Shown here: positions 45,894 to 58,100 of the stretch, in pieces
Layout of the letters: each line of letters begins with the position of its first letter
How positions within the stretch are numbered: the stretch's first letter is position 1
NCBI GenBank assembly: GCA_025531455.1
Contig: JAMYHL010000031.1
Coordinates: 399,616 to 463,615 of the forward strand
Reading direction: 5' to 3'
Origin: Apiotrichum sp. Y4204
Taxonomy: Eukaryota; Basidiomycota; Tremellomycetes; Trichosporonales; Trichosporonaceae
Length of the DNA: 64,000 nucleotides
Made by a program: the position numbers and the translations under genes
The notes under the pieces: model-generated
The model's database searches: none
What the model was told of the DNA's origin: nothing
Seen by the model: the letters and a program-made list of their open reading frames with translations, nothing else

Positions 45894-46902
45894 GGAACCT
45901 GCGCTAAAACTCCAAAGGCGCCAGCAATACAAATACAATTGCAGGGATCGTGCCGCGGACATTTGTATTTTCTTGTGTTTTATTCTGTATTTTAGGTGTT
46001 TTGTATTTTGTATTTTCCTTGTGTTTCTCCGTGGATTAGAGCGTGTGCCTTGATCTGCGGCAAAGATTATGCACGCTATTCGTCGTTTTGGAGCGTGTTT
46101 GATATGATGCTACCTGATTACCTAATGAGGGCCGTGCTTGTCTGTTTCCCACCTGTGTATCCTGCGTGTGTTTTTGGTTGCTGAGCTGCCGGAGGTACGG
46201 AGGTTTGCGTGCCGACCGCGCCGACCGCGCCGGTAGCCTCCGGTGCCCTCCGGTTCTCCGGTTCCTCGGGCCTTCTGACGCTAAATAATGCATATAATGC
46301 TGGGCTGGCGTACTGGCGTAGCATGCAGCATGGGATGGAGAAATGGACGAGGCCAGAGGTTGCAATGTTGAGAATGGTAGAAAGCTAGAGAGGCAGCAGA
46401 GAGACAGAACATGGCGGGTCGCGGCACGACACGGCACGACACGGGGCGGTGGAGCAGAGCCAGGAGAGGAAGAGCGCCCGAGGCCGAAAGCCACAGCGCT
46501 ACCTACAGTCAGCGTCTGCGCACGAGGAAAAATGGGTTTGGTGCATTTGGTGACGCCCTGCTCGGCCTGCCTGCTCCCTTTTGCTCTTGCTGATCGACTG
46601 ATCTCTGAATAGCTCTGCGGATCTGCATCCTGATTCTCCCCTGCCTGCCTGGCCTTTTGCCTCTGCGCCTCTTGCTGTGCAGCTGCGGCTGCCGCCCTTC
46701 CCCTGCCTGCAGTACATGTCTCAGCCTCTGCCAGCATAGGGGAAACGTACCTACCTACCCGCACCAGTGTCCACCTGTACCAGCGTATCAGAGCGTATCA
46801 CCGCACCTGCGCCCAGAGCATGGCAGCCACCACCATATACCCACCACATACCCTCTTTCACCACCACCACCTCGCTCGTCGTCATTGCCCTCGGCGACAA
46901 CC

Positions 46903-46931
46903 TTTTTTTTTTTTCCCTTCCTTTTTTTTTT
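46903..46931. repeat. Poly-T tracts separated by CCCTTCC
   Basis: T runs of about 12 and 10 lie in the presumed promoter of the phosphodiesterase gene. dA:dT tracts are typical nucleosome-excluding promoter elements in fungi. Confidence 0.7.
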
Positions 46932-47723
46932 ACTCCTTTGATTTTCTCTTGTTACCTGCTCTGTGTCTCCTTTATTTCCTTCATCTTCTCCGTCAGCTGT
47001 TTGGTATCGCTTCCTATCTCCAACTCCGAGCTCAACCTCATCCCCGACATCCCCGTCCACTCTGGTCGCTGATCCACCAACACCGACCAAAACGCTATCG
47101 GCTTTCCTCCCGATATTCTGAACCCACGACGTCCACACCCCTTACAGTCCTCGCCGTCGTACCTCGGCTCCACAAAACAACACATCCAAAACTCTCCCTG
47201 TCATCCTGTGCACACAATCGCGACCCCTTCTACTTGCAGACAATCTCGCCCATCGTCATACCTCTGCGCGCTCATCGCACACCCAATATTATCGTCGCGT
47301 TCTCGATCCTGCTGTCATTGTCGACCACCCTGCGCTTCGCACGTTGCACTTGTCCGCACCGCCTTTGAGTCCAGTTTTCGGCAGATCCAAGTAACTTCCA
47401 CGCTTGTCATTGCTGTTCCTGCAACTGCCTGTGAGTGTGCATTCTGGGTATCGGTGACGACTGTTACTGCTACTGCATCGATTGCCCCTGCCACGGACCT
47501 CCACATCATGTCCTCGGTTGCAATTCCATGATATTGGCCTCGGCCTCCAACCACATGACCGACGGACCTCTGTTACTGACATTGCCTCAGAGTCGTTCTC
47601 GCCCATCATTGGCTTTCATTTGTGCCCCATCTCACCTATTGGCCCACCATACTCTGCAAGATTGTTTCCCTCGTCACACCACACTCCGCCTTTTGAGTAC
47701 CGAGCTCAGCTCTCCTGATCGTA

Positions 47724-50700
47724 ATGGAGACATCGCCACTATCCATCCTTGTCCTTTTGCCAGAGTCGACGGGGGCCTTCCCTGGCCACCGTCCATCGGT
47801 ACCGTCACTTCACTATGGGTCGTTCTCGCCGTCATCAGAGTCGAGCCCTAGCCCACGACGAACGTTGGGCCAGCTCGATGTCGTTCATGACGACCACGCT
47901 CGGCGGCTGAGCCTCGGTACTGGTCTCGGCGCAGGCCTCAAGGCTAGTACCCCATTCAGTTCGTCGTCAAAGTCTGGCCTCGGCGGCTTCACTCCCAGTG
48001 GACCACCATCCCCGTTGTCCGGTGTCCACAACCTGCGCCCCCATACACCTACAACAGCTAGTCTTCCTTCATCGCCGGGGACACTTGCTGCTGAAGCAAA
48101 GGCCCACCAACATGTCCGCGCACTCTCAGCTACGCGCCCCGACTATGACTCGGCCAACTTGGCCGCTCCGTCCCTCAAGATGCCCCGCGGAAGTGTCGCG
48201 TTCGACCCACGAATGCGCGGGGGCGGAGCTCGCCGGCCCGCGGCGGTAGGCGATGATCTCGTGGACATTTTGCGACAGGGTAACCTTGAAGGTGAGTTTG
48301 GCCCATGTACTCGTCTCTCCTGTGTTGTTGTGTCTTCCTCGCTGTTCGGCTTCGGCATCTTACAAGCACACGCATGCACACTCGCTGGCCAGTCCAGGTC
48401 TGTGAGGCATCCTGAAGTCCAGGAACAGGGGGTCCCGACAATCACCCCAACCTACCCCCGGTCTCACCTCAACCCTGCATGTGCGATGTGACAGAGCAGT
48501 GCGCTATGTGGCGAGAGCGGTGTGTTGCTCCCGGCGCGTTCCTGTTCGCGGGCGCGCGCCCCGCGCTTTTCAGTTTGGCGATTTGGCCACTTGAGACTTG
48601 CCACAGGGAGCCAGGAAATGTCCTCTCGCACGGCCACTTTGGAAGATCTATGATCTTTAGAACCCGCGGAACGTCGCTCAGAGACATGGCTCAGGATGCC
48701 GGCGATCAGAGCGCGCAAGCCACCTCGTGCCTCGCGCCAAGCAAAACATCACCATTGATGACACTTCCAACTCCCTGCCCAAAGTTCCCTTGAAATCTTA
48801 TGCTGACCCAAACAGTAACGGCTGTTCGACAGGCAACTCATCTTCCAGGAATATTGGCATCTGGTTCCTCCAATGCGACATTTGCCCGACTATCTACGCC
48901 GAGTCACCCCGGACAATCCACTCAGCAAGTGATCCTGTGCCCTCTGGGAGAAACGCCCTCGTTACCGTCCCTGTCGCTGTTGCTCGCCCGAGGAACTACT
49001 CCGACAGCGGTATGTTACCAGCAGGATATCCTAGATCACGCTCGCAAGCGAGAGGACGAATGGCTTGCCGCGGCCCTGTCCACGATACAACACGTCGAGC
49101 AGCTCTGCAGCACCATTCCCGAAAGCCCTACGGACAGCAACGGAATCAGCCCCGCGCCCTCGCCCCATCCTGTGATTATTGCGTATGTTACCTCTGGGAC
49201 CCTCTCTGCCCCTGCTGTTCAGGCGTGCATCGACGCTGGCGCCTTTGGAGTTTTGCACCCGCCCTATGGCCCGCACTCCGTACCGACTGTTAAGCAGCTC
49301 GTCGCCGCAGGGCTGGGAGGGAATACAGACACCATCATCGAGCTGTCTTGTTCGGCGTCGCATACCACTGATCAAGCACACGATGACCCCACAAAGGTCG
49401 TTCTTACTCCCACCGCTCTCGGTCTCGGCGCCGAACATGAGGGAGAAAGGGTGCTCTCGGCCTTCGCGCACACGAACCGACATCGCCGAGTTAGCACTCA
49501 ACTCAACCTCACACGCGTCAATACTGGATCCACCGCTGAGAGTGAGATCCACGATTCGGTCCAGACTCCGGGTCCGTCATCCTCGGTCCATGTCAACGTG
49601 GCCCCACCGACGTCCGCCCACTCCCATTTCCCTTCAATCAATGAGCTCTACGACCCTCTGAACCTGCATACCGTAGCCGAGGCACGTCGACGCAGTGTCG
49701 ACACGGGCGGCATTGCTCTTGCTTTCGACCGCGCCTCCAAACGCATGGTGCCCGCTGACGAAGCGGCTAAACCCCACCCGCCTCGTGACAGCGTCATTGC
49801 GGGCGATGAGGAGCAAGAGGCGGCTGACCATGGTCGCACGACGCAGTTTGCGGAGGTCCTTGGCGAAATGTACCATCAGACTATGTCTTCGATAGACATT
49901 CAGATGGGCGAATACGAGGCGTGAGTATTATTACTGTGGGCACGACTGACTATGGTAGCTTGTCGGCGCCTTTGCCCCGTGAAGAACGCGAGCGGTTGGT
50001 CAAGGCGATGGCAACCTGGGACTTCCAGCCTCACAAGCTCGAACCTGGGGACCTGTACCGCGTTGCGTGCCTTCTCTTCGAGTCTATTCTGCACACGGAG
50101 GGCATTGCGGACTTGAATATTGGACAGGGTGAGCTAAAAGCCGGAGACATAGCTGACATTGCTACAGATCAAGTGAATCGCTTCCTGTTCGCTGTTCGCG
50201 CCATCTACCATTCCCCGAACCCGTACCACAACTACGTACACGCGATCGATGTTCTCCAGGCCACATACCACTTCCTCATGGCTATTGGTTTGGCACCGCC
50301 TGTCGAGTTCCTTCTGGAGTTGGAGCCCGGAAAGTCGGTGTGGAAGCGGCCTTCAGAAGAGAGCCGGCCCTCGGCTGGTCGCGGCACTGCCCGTGCCCGG
50401 GCTATCCTTCGTCCTCAGGATGTCCTGGCTGTCATGATTGCGGCCATTGGCCACGATGTCGGCCACCCGGGACTGTCCAATGCGTTCATGGTAGGTTTTG
50501 TTTATGTTCATATGCCTAACTCGACCCAGAAAAACGCAAAGGTCCCGCTGTCCGTCGTGTACGCCGACAAGTCCGTGCTTGAGAACATGCACTGCATGCT
50601 CATCGTCCACCTTCTCCGGAAACACAACTTTGGCTTCCTTCTGGGTGCCGCGCCACCGGCAGAGGCGCAACGGTTCCCAGCTCGTGCTGCGATTGACACG

Positions 50701-51582
50701 CGTGGGTTCCGGCGTGTGTTGTACAGCGCCATTCTCGCGACCGACATGGCTCTCCATTTTGCTTGGATCCAGCGCCTGAAGGACTTTGGGACCGCCATGC
50801 AGGACGACGCTGCAACCGACCGCGACAGCTTGTGTGAAGAGGACCGCGTCATGCTCTCCCAGGCGCTCATCAAGTGCGCCGACATCAGCAACCCGGTAAG
50901 GATATGTTTCACGCTACAATGCTGACCCAAGACCCGTCCTATAGATGTGTCCGAGCACTGGTCTACGGTTCTCCTGGATGAATGGACCAAGCAGGCATCT
51001 CTGGAAGAGGAGCTCGAGTTACCCGTGTCTGTGGCTGTGGGTGTTGACGCCCGCATGCAAGCAAGTGGACAGATTAACTTTATCAACCTGTTCACCGACC
51101 CGCTTTTCTCTGCTACTGCGGCAGCCCTGGCTGAGATGCGCGTGTTCGCCGAAGCATGCGAGGCAAACCGCAGCATCTGGCAATCCCGGCTGGAGCAGCT
51201 CGACTCGGATGCGGAAATAAACGAGGCCCGCACCGCCGCGCTGCGCATGATTGTCCGTCCGCCCGTTGCGTCGAGCCAGGACGAGCGCTTCAACACCCTC
51301 TTCCCTCTTATTCTTCCCCCGACGCTCGTGCACTCCACTTCGAACCACTCGTCCCCCGATTCGCCCAACGCACCCCTATCCCTGCCCCAAACACCGTCCG
51401 TCCCCCGCATTCCGGCCAGCCCGGCAGTGCAGGCAATGCGCGTTGTATACCGTGACGAGGTGCACGACCGCTCCATGCTCGCCCGCCACGTCCTGGCCCT
51501 CACAGGCTTCGATTCGTCGGCAATGGGGTCGACGCGCCGCATGTCCACTCCGGAAGTGCTCCTCGTCCACAGCCGATCATAG
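47724..51582 (+). CDS. Class I cyclic-nucleotide phosphodiesterase with long N-terminal extension (RegA-like)
   Basis: Six exons, 47724-48291, 48816-49920, 49959-50128, 50168-50490, 50530-50895 and 50932-51582, give 1060 residues. The catalytic domain (about 560-870) has the PDEase I motifs: HNYVH (about 635-639), GHDVGHPG (about 709-716), then LATDMALHF and CADISNPTRP, the metal-binding HD-type residues that hydrolyse cAMP. In front lies a 200-residue region, about 190-420, ending with ACIDAGAFGVLHPPY; this looks like a degenerate response-regulator receiver, an order known from Dictyostelium RegA. The phospho-acceptor is not clear. The first exon is Ser/Pro-rich. It joins the second in phase (GG CAA... 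GAA G|TA) only by skipping 524 nt, far longer than other introns here. Cytosolic; lowers cAMP signalling. The start at 47724 is provisional. Confidence 0.88.
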
Positions 51583-51922
51583 CCCGCAGGACCCCGGGGC
51601 GTACTGTTTCTCCATTAGCATCTGACCAGCGCCATTTGTACAGCGATCACGTGCCTCGCCCGTTGTGTTCTCATCATCGTCTCATCACAGCATCTTATAC
51701 ACGGACTCGCGGCTCGAGACTGCAGATTCAGCTAGTTGCCTCCCGCCCTGTGCGGCTTTTTGTGTATAGTGTATTTCTCGTCAATGTACTACCGTGTCCC
51801 ATCGCCGTCGGGCCGACGCAACGTTACTGACTGATTAATCAGACTCATGACAGTGCATTACAAGAAATGAAAAACGGATATCGAACGCCCATCCAGGGTA
51901 ACCCTACACATCCCAACCGTCT
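51583..51922. other. Tail-to-tail intergenic region, phosphodiesterase / VPS16
   Basis: 340 bp between two stop codons of opposite-strand genes. It should contain both 3' untranslated regions. No gene or repeat is seen. Confidence 0.5.
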
Positions 51923-54775
51923 CTACTTGGGCCTACGCATGACCTCCTCTACCTCACGCTGTGGCAGGCCTGGCGGCGCGCGTCGACGCAGGTCTCTTTG
52001 GCGTTAGCATTCGGGAGTGATCAACAGGAGACAACACGCACTCTAGAACAGCCTTGTCGCCGCGCTCCTTTGCCGCCTCGGCAGCCTTGCCCCACTGCCC
52101 GCAGAGGGCGTACAGGTCCGGACGCTGGCGCGCGTCGCACCGCGGCACGAACGTGGCGGCATGCAGCGGCTGCGGCGGGGTGACGGAAAGGAGGTGTGTC
52201 TGGTGGTGTGAGCGAGTTAATACGACAACTTATTGCCAACTCACGACAAACGGCTCATACCCAATCGGGCTCTTCTTGGACTTTGCAAACGCCTCGAGCC
52301 CGTCCCAGTTATGTGTTGCGGCGAGGGCCTTGAGCTTGAGCCACCACCACCTGCGGTCGGGGACTTTCCACGCTGCGCGGACGTGCTCTGCGCGCTTATT
52401 CAGCCCCTCGACGAGGAGCGCCGTGATGAACCCGTCGACCGTGAGGCCCGTAAACGTAAACTTGTGCTCCGTCTCGCGCTCGTACGTGAGCTGTAGGGCG
52501 AGGAGGCGATGCGCCTCTTCTGCCATTTTGGCCTCGAACGCGCGGTCCTTGTGCTCCGAAAAGAACTTTTGCGCATTCTTGAGGTGTGCGATGCGCTCGT
52601 CGGGCGCGGGCGTCGCGCCCGCCTCCTCCATCTCCAGCGTCGCGTTCTCCGTCCGCCGGTCGTCCTGGTAGTAAAAGTCGCGGAGGAGCTGGCGGTCGTT
52701 GTCGCGCGCGTAGACCTGTAGGAGGCGGACGGCGGGTGCGAGTTGCGGCGACGCGCCGTCGTCAAGTAGGTGGAAGAAGTCGCCGGGAGAGAGGGAAGCG
52801 CGCAGACGGAGGAGGACGTGGTATACCAAGTCCGTGTCCCCCGAGTCGACCGCCTTCTCGAGCGCAATCTTGTCCTGCTTCATCTGCAGCAGGAGAGGCA
52901 CCTGCTCCGCTGCGCGCGGCTCGTAGTCGAGTAACTGGGGTCAGTGTTATATCTATTTTCCATCATGTATCTAGGCCTCTCACCATAGTCGCAAGCGTGA
53001 CCCGCCCAGCCTCCCACGCGCGCCGCGCAATCTCGGCATACGACACGCCCTTCTCGCCCTCTTGCTCAAACTTGTTGACAATGTCGCGGCAGATGACCGC
53101 GTCCGACGCCGTGTCCCGCGGATCGCCCTTGGCGCGGGCGATGCGCGCCGACGCCCAGTGTTTCAGCACGGGGTCGACGCGCAGGCCGAGGTGTTGCGAG
53201 ATACGGAGGGCGAGGAGATGGAGGTTGCGCGTGAGGAGGCGCGTGATCAGTGCTGGTGGGCCGATGGACATGTATCTAATGTCAGCGGTGCCTTTCTTGT
53301 CATGAATACGGAATTCTCTGACACCCACTGGTCATAAGTGATCGGAATGCCAATTTCGTAGAAGCGCACGGCATTGAGAACCTTGAGCGTCTTGGCCATG
53401 GCGACAAAATCGATGGGGTTGTAGAGATCGAGGAACGCGCGGCCAAACTGCGCCGCGCGGAGGAGACGGCGCTGCCAGGTAACATCCCACTCGCGGCCGG
53501 CGGCCTCGACGCAGGTATCCACCGCGCGTGCGAGGTCCGGGCGGATGCTGCGTATCGCCTCGTCTGCTTTCGGCGACTTGTTCTCAAAGTGGTCGAGCGC
53601 GTCGTACAGCACCGCAGCGGGGTGTTCTGATCCTGGCTGGAAGACGGCGAGCGACGTGTCGGGAACCTTTTGCAATACTTCACAGGTATGCGAGGAGATG
53701 ATCCGCAGCCCGTCGACTTCGCCAGCAAGCACCACTGCCGGCGGGGAGTCGTACTGCAGCGAGTCGCCGCTGGGCCCAACGACCACGACGCGCCCACCGA
53801 ATGCGAGAACCACCGCGTTGTCACCACACCACTCGATGCGATCCGGCATTCCGCTCCCATCGCCCGCAAACTGGGTGATATCCACTTCGGAGAGGTTGCG
53901 CGCAAAGTCGCTGCTCACGACCCACAGCAGCCCCGCGGTGGTTATCAGCGCGAAGAACCGTCCATTTGGCGAAATCGCAATGTGTGCAAACGGACCGCGG
54001 CTGAGGCGCTGGTCCATCCGCTCCAGGGTGTCGAGCGTGATGACCGTGGACCCAGTAGAGACGATAACCTCGACATGACCGCTCGTGCTCGTTTCAGGCG
54101 GGACGATCGCCCACGCCAGCGGCGCGTCCGTGAGCCCCGAGGCCGCGAGCGCCGAGACCCGCCCGCCTGTCCACCCGTGCGACTCGACAAACTGGAGTCC
54201 ACCCGTAAGCACCACCAGGCCATTGTCCCATGCCCTCGCGGAGACGATACCAAGATCCGCGACCTCGGCGCCAAGTGTGAATTGCGCGTACTCGCCCGGC
54301 GCGCTCAGGTCGTACACGCGGTACGTGCCCTCGTCGGAAAGTGCTACGAGCGAAGTAGGCGTAAAATGGAGAAGAACCGGGGGTGATAGCTCCCACTGCG
54401 AGTCAGCTGAATCGGTTCGAATCATTGCAGCTCACGTTCAGGCTACAGATGGGGTGCCCTGCAGAAGTGTACACCTGTATCTTGGGCTTGCCGACCGCGT
54501 GTTTCCCGAGGAGCAACACCTTGCGCTCATCACGCATAAGAGCTAGAAGTTAGTGTCTGTCATGATGAAAATGGGGAGCATAGTACCCACCGATGGGCCC
54601 GCCGTTCTTCCCCACCGCGACGAGAAAGTCGCTCAGGTCGGGCACGCGCCACGACATGCTGTACACCTCCTCTTTGCGGTAGAAGACATCCTCGATCGTG
54701 TCCCATCTGTGTGTGAGCGTTCAATACAAGGAGAGTCGCAACGCACGTCGCCGTTGGCGAGCTTGTGAGTGTCAT
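51923..54775 (-). CDS. VPS16: VPS16, core subunit of the CORVET/HOPS tethering complexes
   Basis: Eight exons on the minus strand: 54775-54747, 54706-54591, 54542-54436, 54395-53323, 53275-52984, 52934-52245, 52199-52042 and 51995-51923, giving 845 residues, close to human VPS16 (839). Vps16 binds Vps33 and tethers membranes before fusion with endosomes and the vacuole. The N-terminal beta-propeller part has FYRKEEVYSMSWRVPD, GGPIALMRDE and GLRIISSHTCEVLQKVPD; the C-terminal helical part has QFGRAFLDLYNPIDFVAMAK, LNAVRFYEIGIPITYDQW, YEPRAAEQVPLLLQMK, SGDTDLVYHVLL and KSKKSPIGYEPFV, all conserved in the family. The exon 4 donor is unusual: phase demands GTCAGA at 53322 rather than the neighbouring GTGTCA. 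The gene is divergent from ATG2 and ends opposite the phosphodiesterase. Confidence 0.95.
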
Positions 54776-55165
54776 GGTGGAGGATGTAGTGCAGAGATAT
54801 GGACAGCTGCTCGATGGGTGTAATGGGCTCGACCTCAACACGGTGACCGCATCAGCATCATCGACGGGGGGGCTGCGGAGATGAAGTGGACCTCCGCGTT
54901 GATCCGTCGTCATCCCGCCACTCTGCCTGGCTTCCCCCCCTGTCACCCCCACATGCCCTGGGTGGCGACAACAGCAACAGAGACGCCCAGCGGCATACTT
55001 CAGATGGCGACGAGCCTGGTATTCTCCTTCACCATTATCATTCAGATCCTCATTCTACTCTCTACACTCCACCGGTATCCATCCGCCCCGACTCACATGT
55101 CCCCCCCGAACGCGTAAGCTGCTGGCCACAACCACCTGGCCCCCGCTCGCCAGCCCACACCCACG
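54776..55165. promoter_or_regulatory. Shared divergent promoter region, VPS16 / ATG2
   Basis: The two ATGs are 390 bp apart and face away from each other. No clear TATA box is visible on either side. Two genes of vacuolar trafficking and autophagy sharing one control region is suggestive of co-regulation, but no factor site is identified. Confidence 0.45.
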
Positions 55166-58100
55166 ATGTGGCTGCCCTCGTTCCTCACCTTCCCCATCTC
55201 GCTCCCCTCGCTCCCCTCCATCTCCCTCCCGGCAAACATACAGCGCCGCTTCCTCAGCTATGTCCTCAAGCGCGCACTCGGCCGCTTTGTCGTCGCGTCC
55301 GGCCTCGACGTGGAGCGCGTCCAGGCCCAGATCTCGCAGGGCCTCGTTGAACTCGAGCGTCTGGAGATCAATGTCGAGGTGAGTGGATACTCGGAGACTC
55401 GCCACTAGACTTAAGGCTTCTGTACTACGAGCGGAAAGCCATTGTAACCAGAGCTATCTCTGACAGCAGGAAATCAACGAGTTCATCCCCCAAGGCCTGC
55501 CGTTCACTGTCGTGAGCGGCGAGGTCGCCGCCGTGGCCGCCCGCGTGCCGTTCCCGAACCTCTGGTCGGATCCTCTGTCTTTGACAGTCGACTCACTCAC
55601 TCTGGACGTTGCCATCACCCCAGGATCCAAGAGCAGCAAAGGCTCATATCGGTCTCACCACGTCGATCTCGCTTCATCCGTCACGTCGGCGGCCGACGCC
55701 TTTGTGCACGACGAGCTGGACGCGTTCGAGGGCGCCGAGCTCGATCGCTCGATCCGCGAATCCCTCGTTCTCAACACTACCGATCCGTTCGAGGACGACC
55801 ACGGCCCCGGCGGACCCGGTGCGTTCCCCGCAAGCGACAGCCCAGGTGGCGTCGAGACGACGACTGTGCTGGCCAGCCTGGTGGAACGTATCCTCGCGCG
55901 CCTGGAGTGCAGGGTCCGCAATGTCCGCCTGCGTGTGCGATACGCCGACGACGAGCGCAGCGGTGTGCTCGAGCTCCGCGTCGGTGAGATCCGCTACGCG
56001 ACGGAGGCGGCACAGGTGGCCGAGACGGTTCCCGGGCCGCGCACGCGTGTCCGCGTGCTAAACATCTCCGGTGTGGCCGTCTATCTCCTCCCGATCCCGC
56101 CACTGCCACCCGCAGGCTCCCATCTCGGCCCTCGCTTCATGTCCCGCTCATCGTCTATGTCCTCCGCATCGTCAGGCACGGCGTCGACACAGTCATCAGA
56201 CTCGAATGCAGATTACCACGACATGGTCATGTCGCAGGCAGTGTACGATCTGCGGCAGAGCACGATGACCTCGGCATCCGGCATGACTGTGTTCCACAGC
56301 GCCATTGATGAGGACACGGGATCGCAATCGGTTGGACAAGGGCAGCCCTCCTCGCCGGACATGGAGCGGGTGGCCGGATCGCATCTCCCAGAACCAGCGG
56401 TACCAGAGCCGGTACCGCCGAACCCGTTTGCGCCATCTTCGTCTTCGCGTGGGACGAGCCGATCCGCCACCCCCACACCTGGTGCATCGAGTGAACCGTC
56501 TGAGACGATGCTGCTCTCCCTGGGCTCCGAAGACATTGTCGTTCGCATGACGACAACATCGGCATTCAGACCACCACCGGATGAGGCGCCTCTGTCGCCT
56601 GACGCGCATTCCCCTTCGACAAACACGTCAGCACAGCCGCCCCTCCCTCCTGCATCGCCAGCCTCTATTCGTGTGGACCTCGCAATTGGTACTGTTGCAG
56701 GCGTCCTCCTTCCCCATCACGTCGCGTTCCTCCTCGCCGTGAGCCAGGCCGCTCTCGGAGGCCGGCAATCTGCAAAACAGGCCGAGACCGAGAGACAGGA
56801 TGTCCCCGTATCTCAGCCCCAGTTTGACGCTCGCGTTCGCATCAAGGGGGTGTACATGGCCATGGTGTACGATATGAAGAGCCCATCGGAGGAATACGAC
56901 ATTACGGTTCCGCAGTTCTTCTGCCGCCCAGCATCAGTTTTCCTTCCAATAGGCCACATTCGGCTGCGTCTCGAGGATATTGTTGCGGCATATCATTCCC
57001 CAAGTGTCACGCCGTCTCCTGTGAAGCGCGACAGGAAGGTGAAGCTCAAGGAATCACCACCCAAGGCGCCGATCGTATCACTCTCAATCGCGGACGCTTC
57101 GGTCTTCGAGTACCTCGCGTCCGCGGAGAGTGGAGATGACGAGCCACCGGGCGGCGCCTTCCCAGTTCTCATCTTCGACGCCAATCTCCCGCGGCAGTAT
57201 GATGTCGCTCCAGGAGCGTCGTGGGGCACCCAGCCGCAGACGCGCACAACGGCAAACCTGCCCTCCTTCCCCGAGTTTGACTCTGTCGACTGGCGCAATG
57301 CCAACGTCCAGAAGCGCAGTGGCGAGAAGGCGTGGCGTGTCCGGCCAAAGGGTAGGGGCATTCTCCGCGGCGCCGCATCCCCCGAACCGCCCAGTCCGCC
57401 AGCCGTATCGATCCGGAAGGATCTGAGTGACCGAGATGGTGGGTTGTCTGACCGATTAGAATCTAACTCTCAGCTGGGTCTGTGGAGCTTTTGCCGGTTC
57501 ATATCTTCCTCGACCTGTCCTTTGTCGAGAGACTCCTCCCCGTCCTCAGGTCGCTCGCACCGCTCATCCAGACTAAGAGCGAGCCTCCGCCGCCGCCTCC
57601 GCCTCCGGCATTCCAGGGCGTACCCCGCCCGATGCTCAACTTACGCACAGCCAGCTCCATTATTGACGATCTGGATGCGCAGGCAGCATTCCGCCACCGT
57701 GTGGGCGGGAGCCACTTCCAACGCATTCTACTGACTGTGCGCTGTCCAATGATCCGGCTTGACATCCGCTGCCCCGCTCCGCCAAACCGTCGTGGCTCGT
57801 GGGGTGATGGCGCACACCTCCGCTCAGGAATCGTCACACTCGATATCCATGGCCTCAATACCACGGTTACTGACACGCCATCAGCCCCAGCCTCGCAACG
57901 TCGTCCCAGCCTTGTCCCCGATCCCGCGGCCAAGGGCGGCATCAACGTCGAGTGGCAGCGCATGGTGTTCCTGTTCAGTCGGGTGCCAGGTGGGCAGCGG
58001 CGCAGGGTGTCAACTGAAGCAACCTCAGAGAAACGCTCGACGGCGTTCTTGGTCATTGGCCCGCTGGCACCCGAGGGGGACGAATCAGTTCTGCTGCCGA

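Larger units (their letters stand above)
43569..47723. other. Long gene-poor region (about 4.1 kb) ending in the phosphodiesterase leader
   Basis: No gene could be supported. It holds the TATA element at 43669, GATCCCAGC repeats (45674-45703 and 45817-45843), a C homopolymer tract (45869-45893) and T tracts (46903-46931) within a pyrimidine-rich 5' region. The C/T-rich, A-poor sequence from about 46850 to 47720 looks like a long leader or promoter of the phosphodiesterase gene. An upstream coding exon of that gene cannot be excluded. Confidence 0.4.

Noticed and set aside
48479..48793. 105-codon frame inside the long phosphodiesterase intron
   Set aside because: It cannot be joined in phase with the following exon and has no recognisable domain.
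54407..54424. B-box-like GGTTCGAATCA, possible tRNA
   Set aside because: It falls in a VPS16 intron with no A-box, no paired stems and no acceptor arm.
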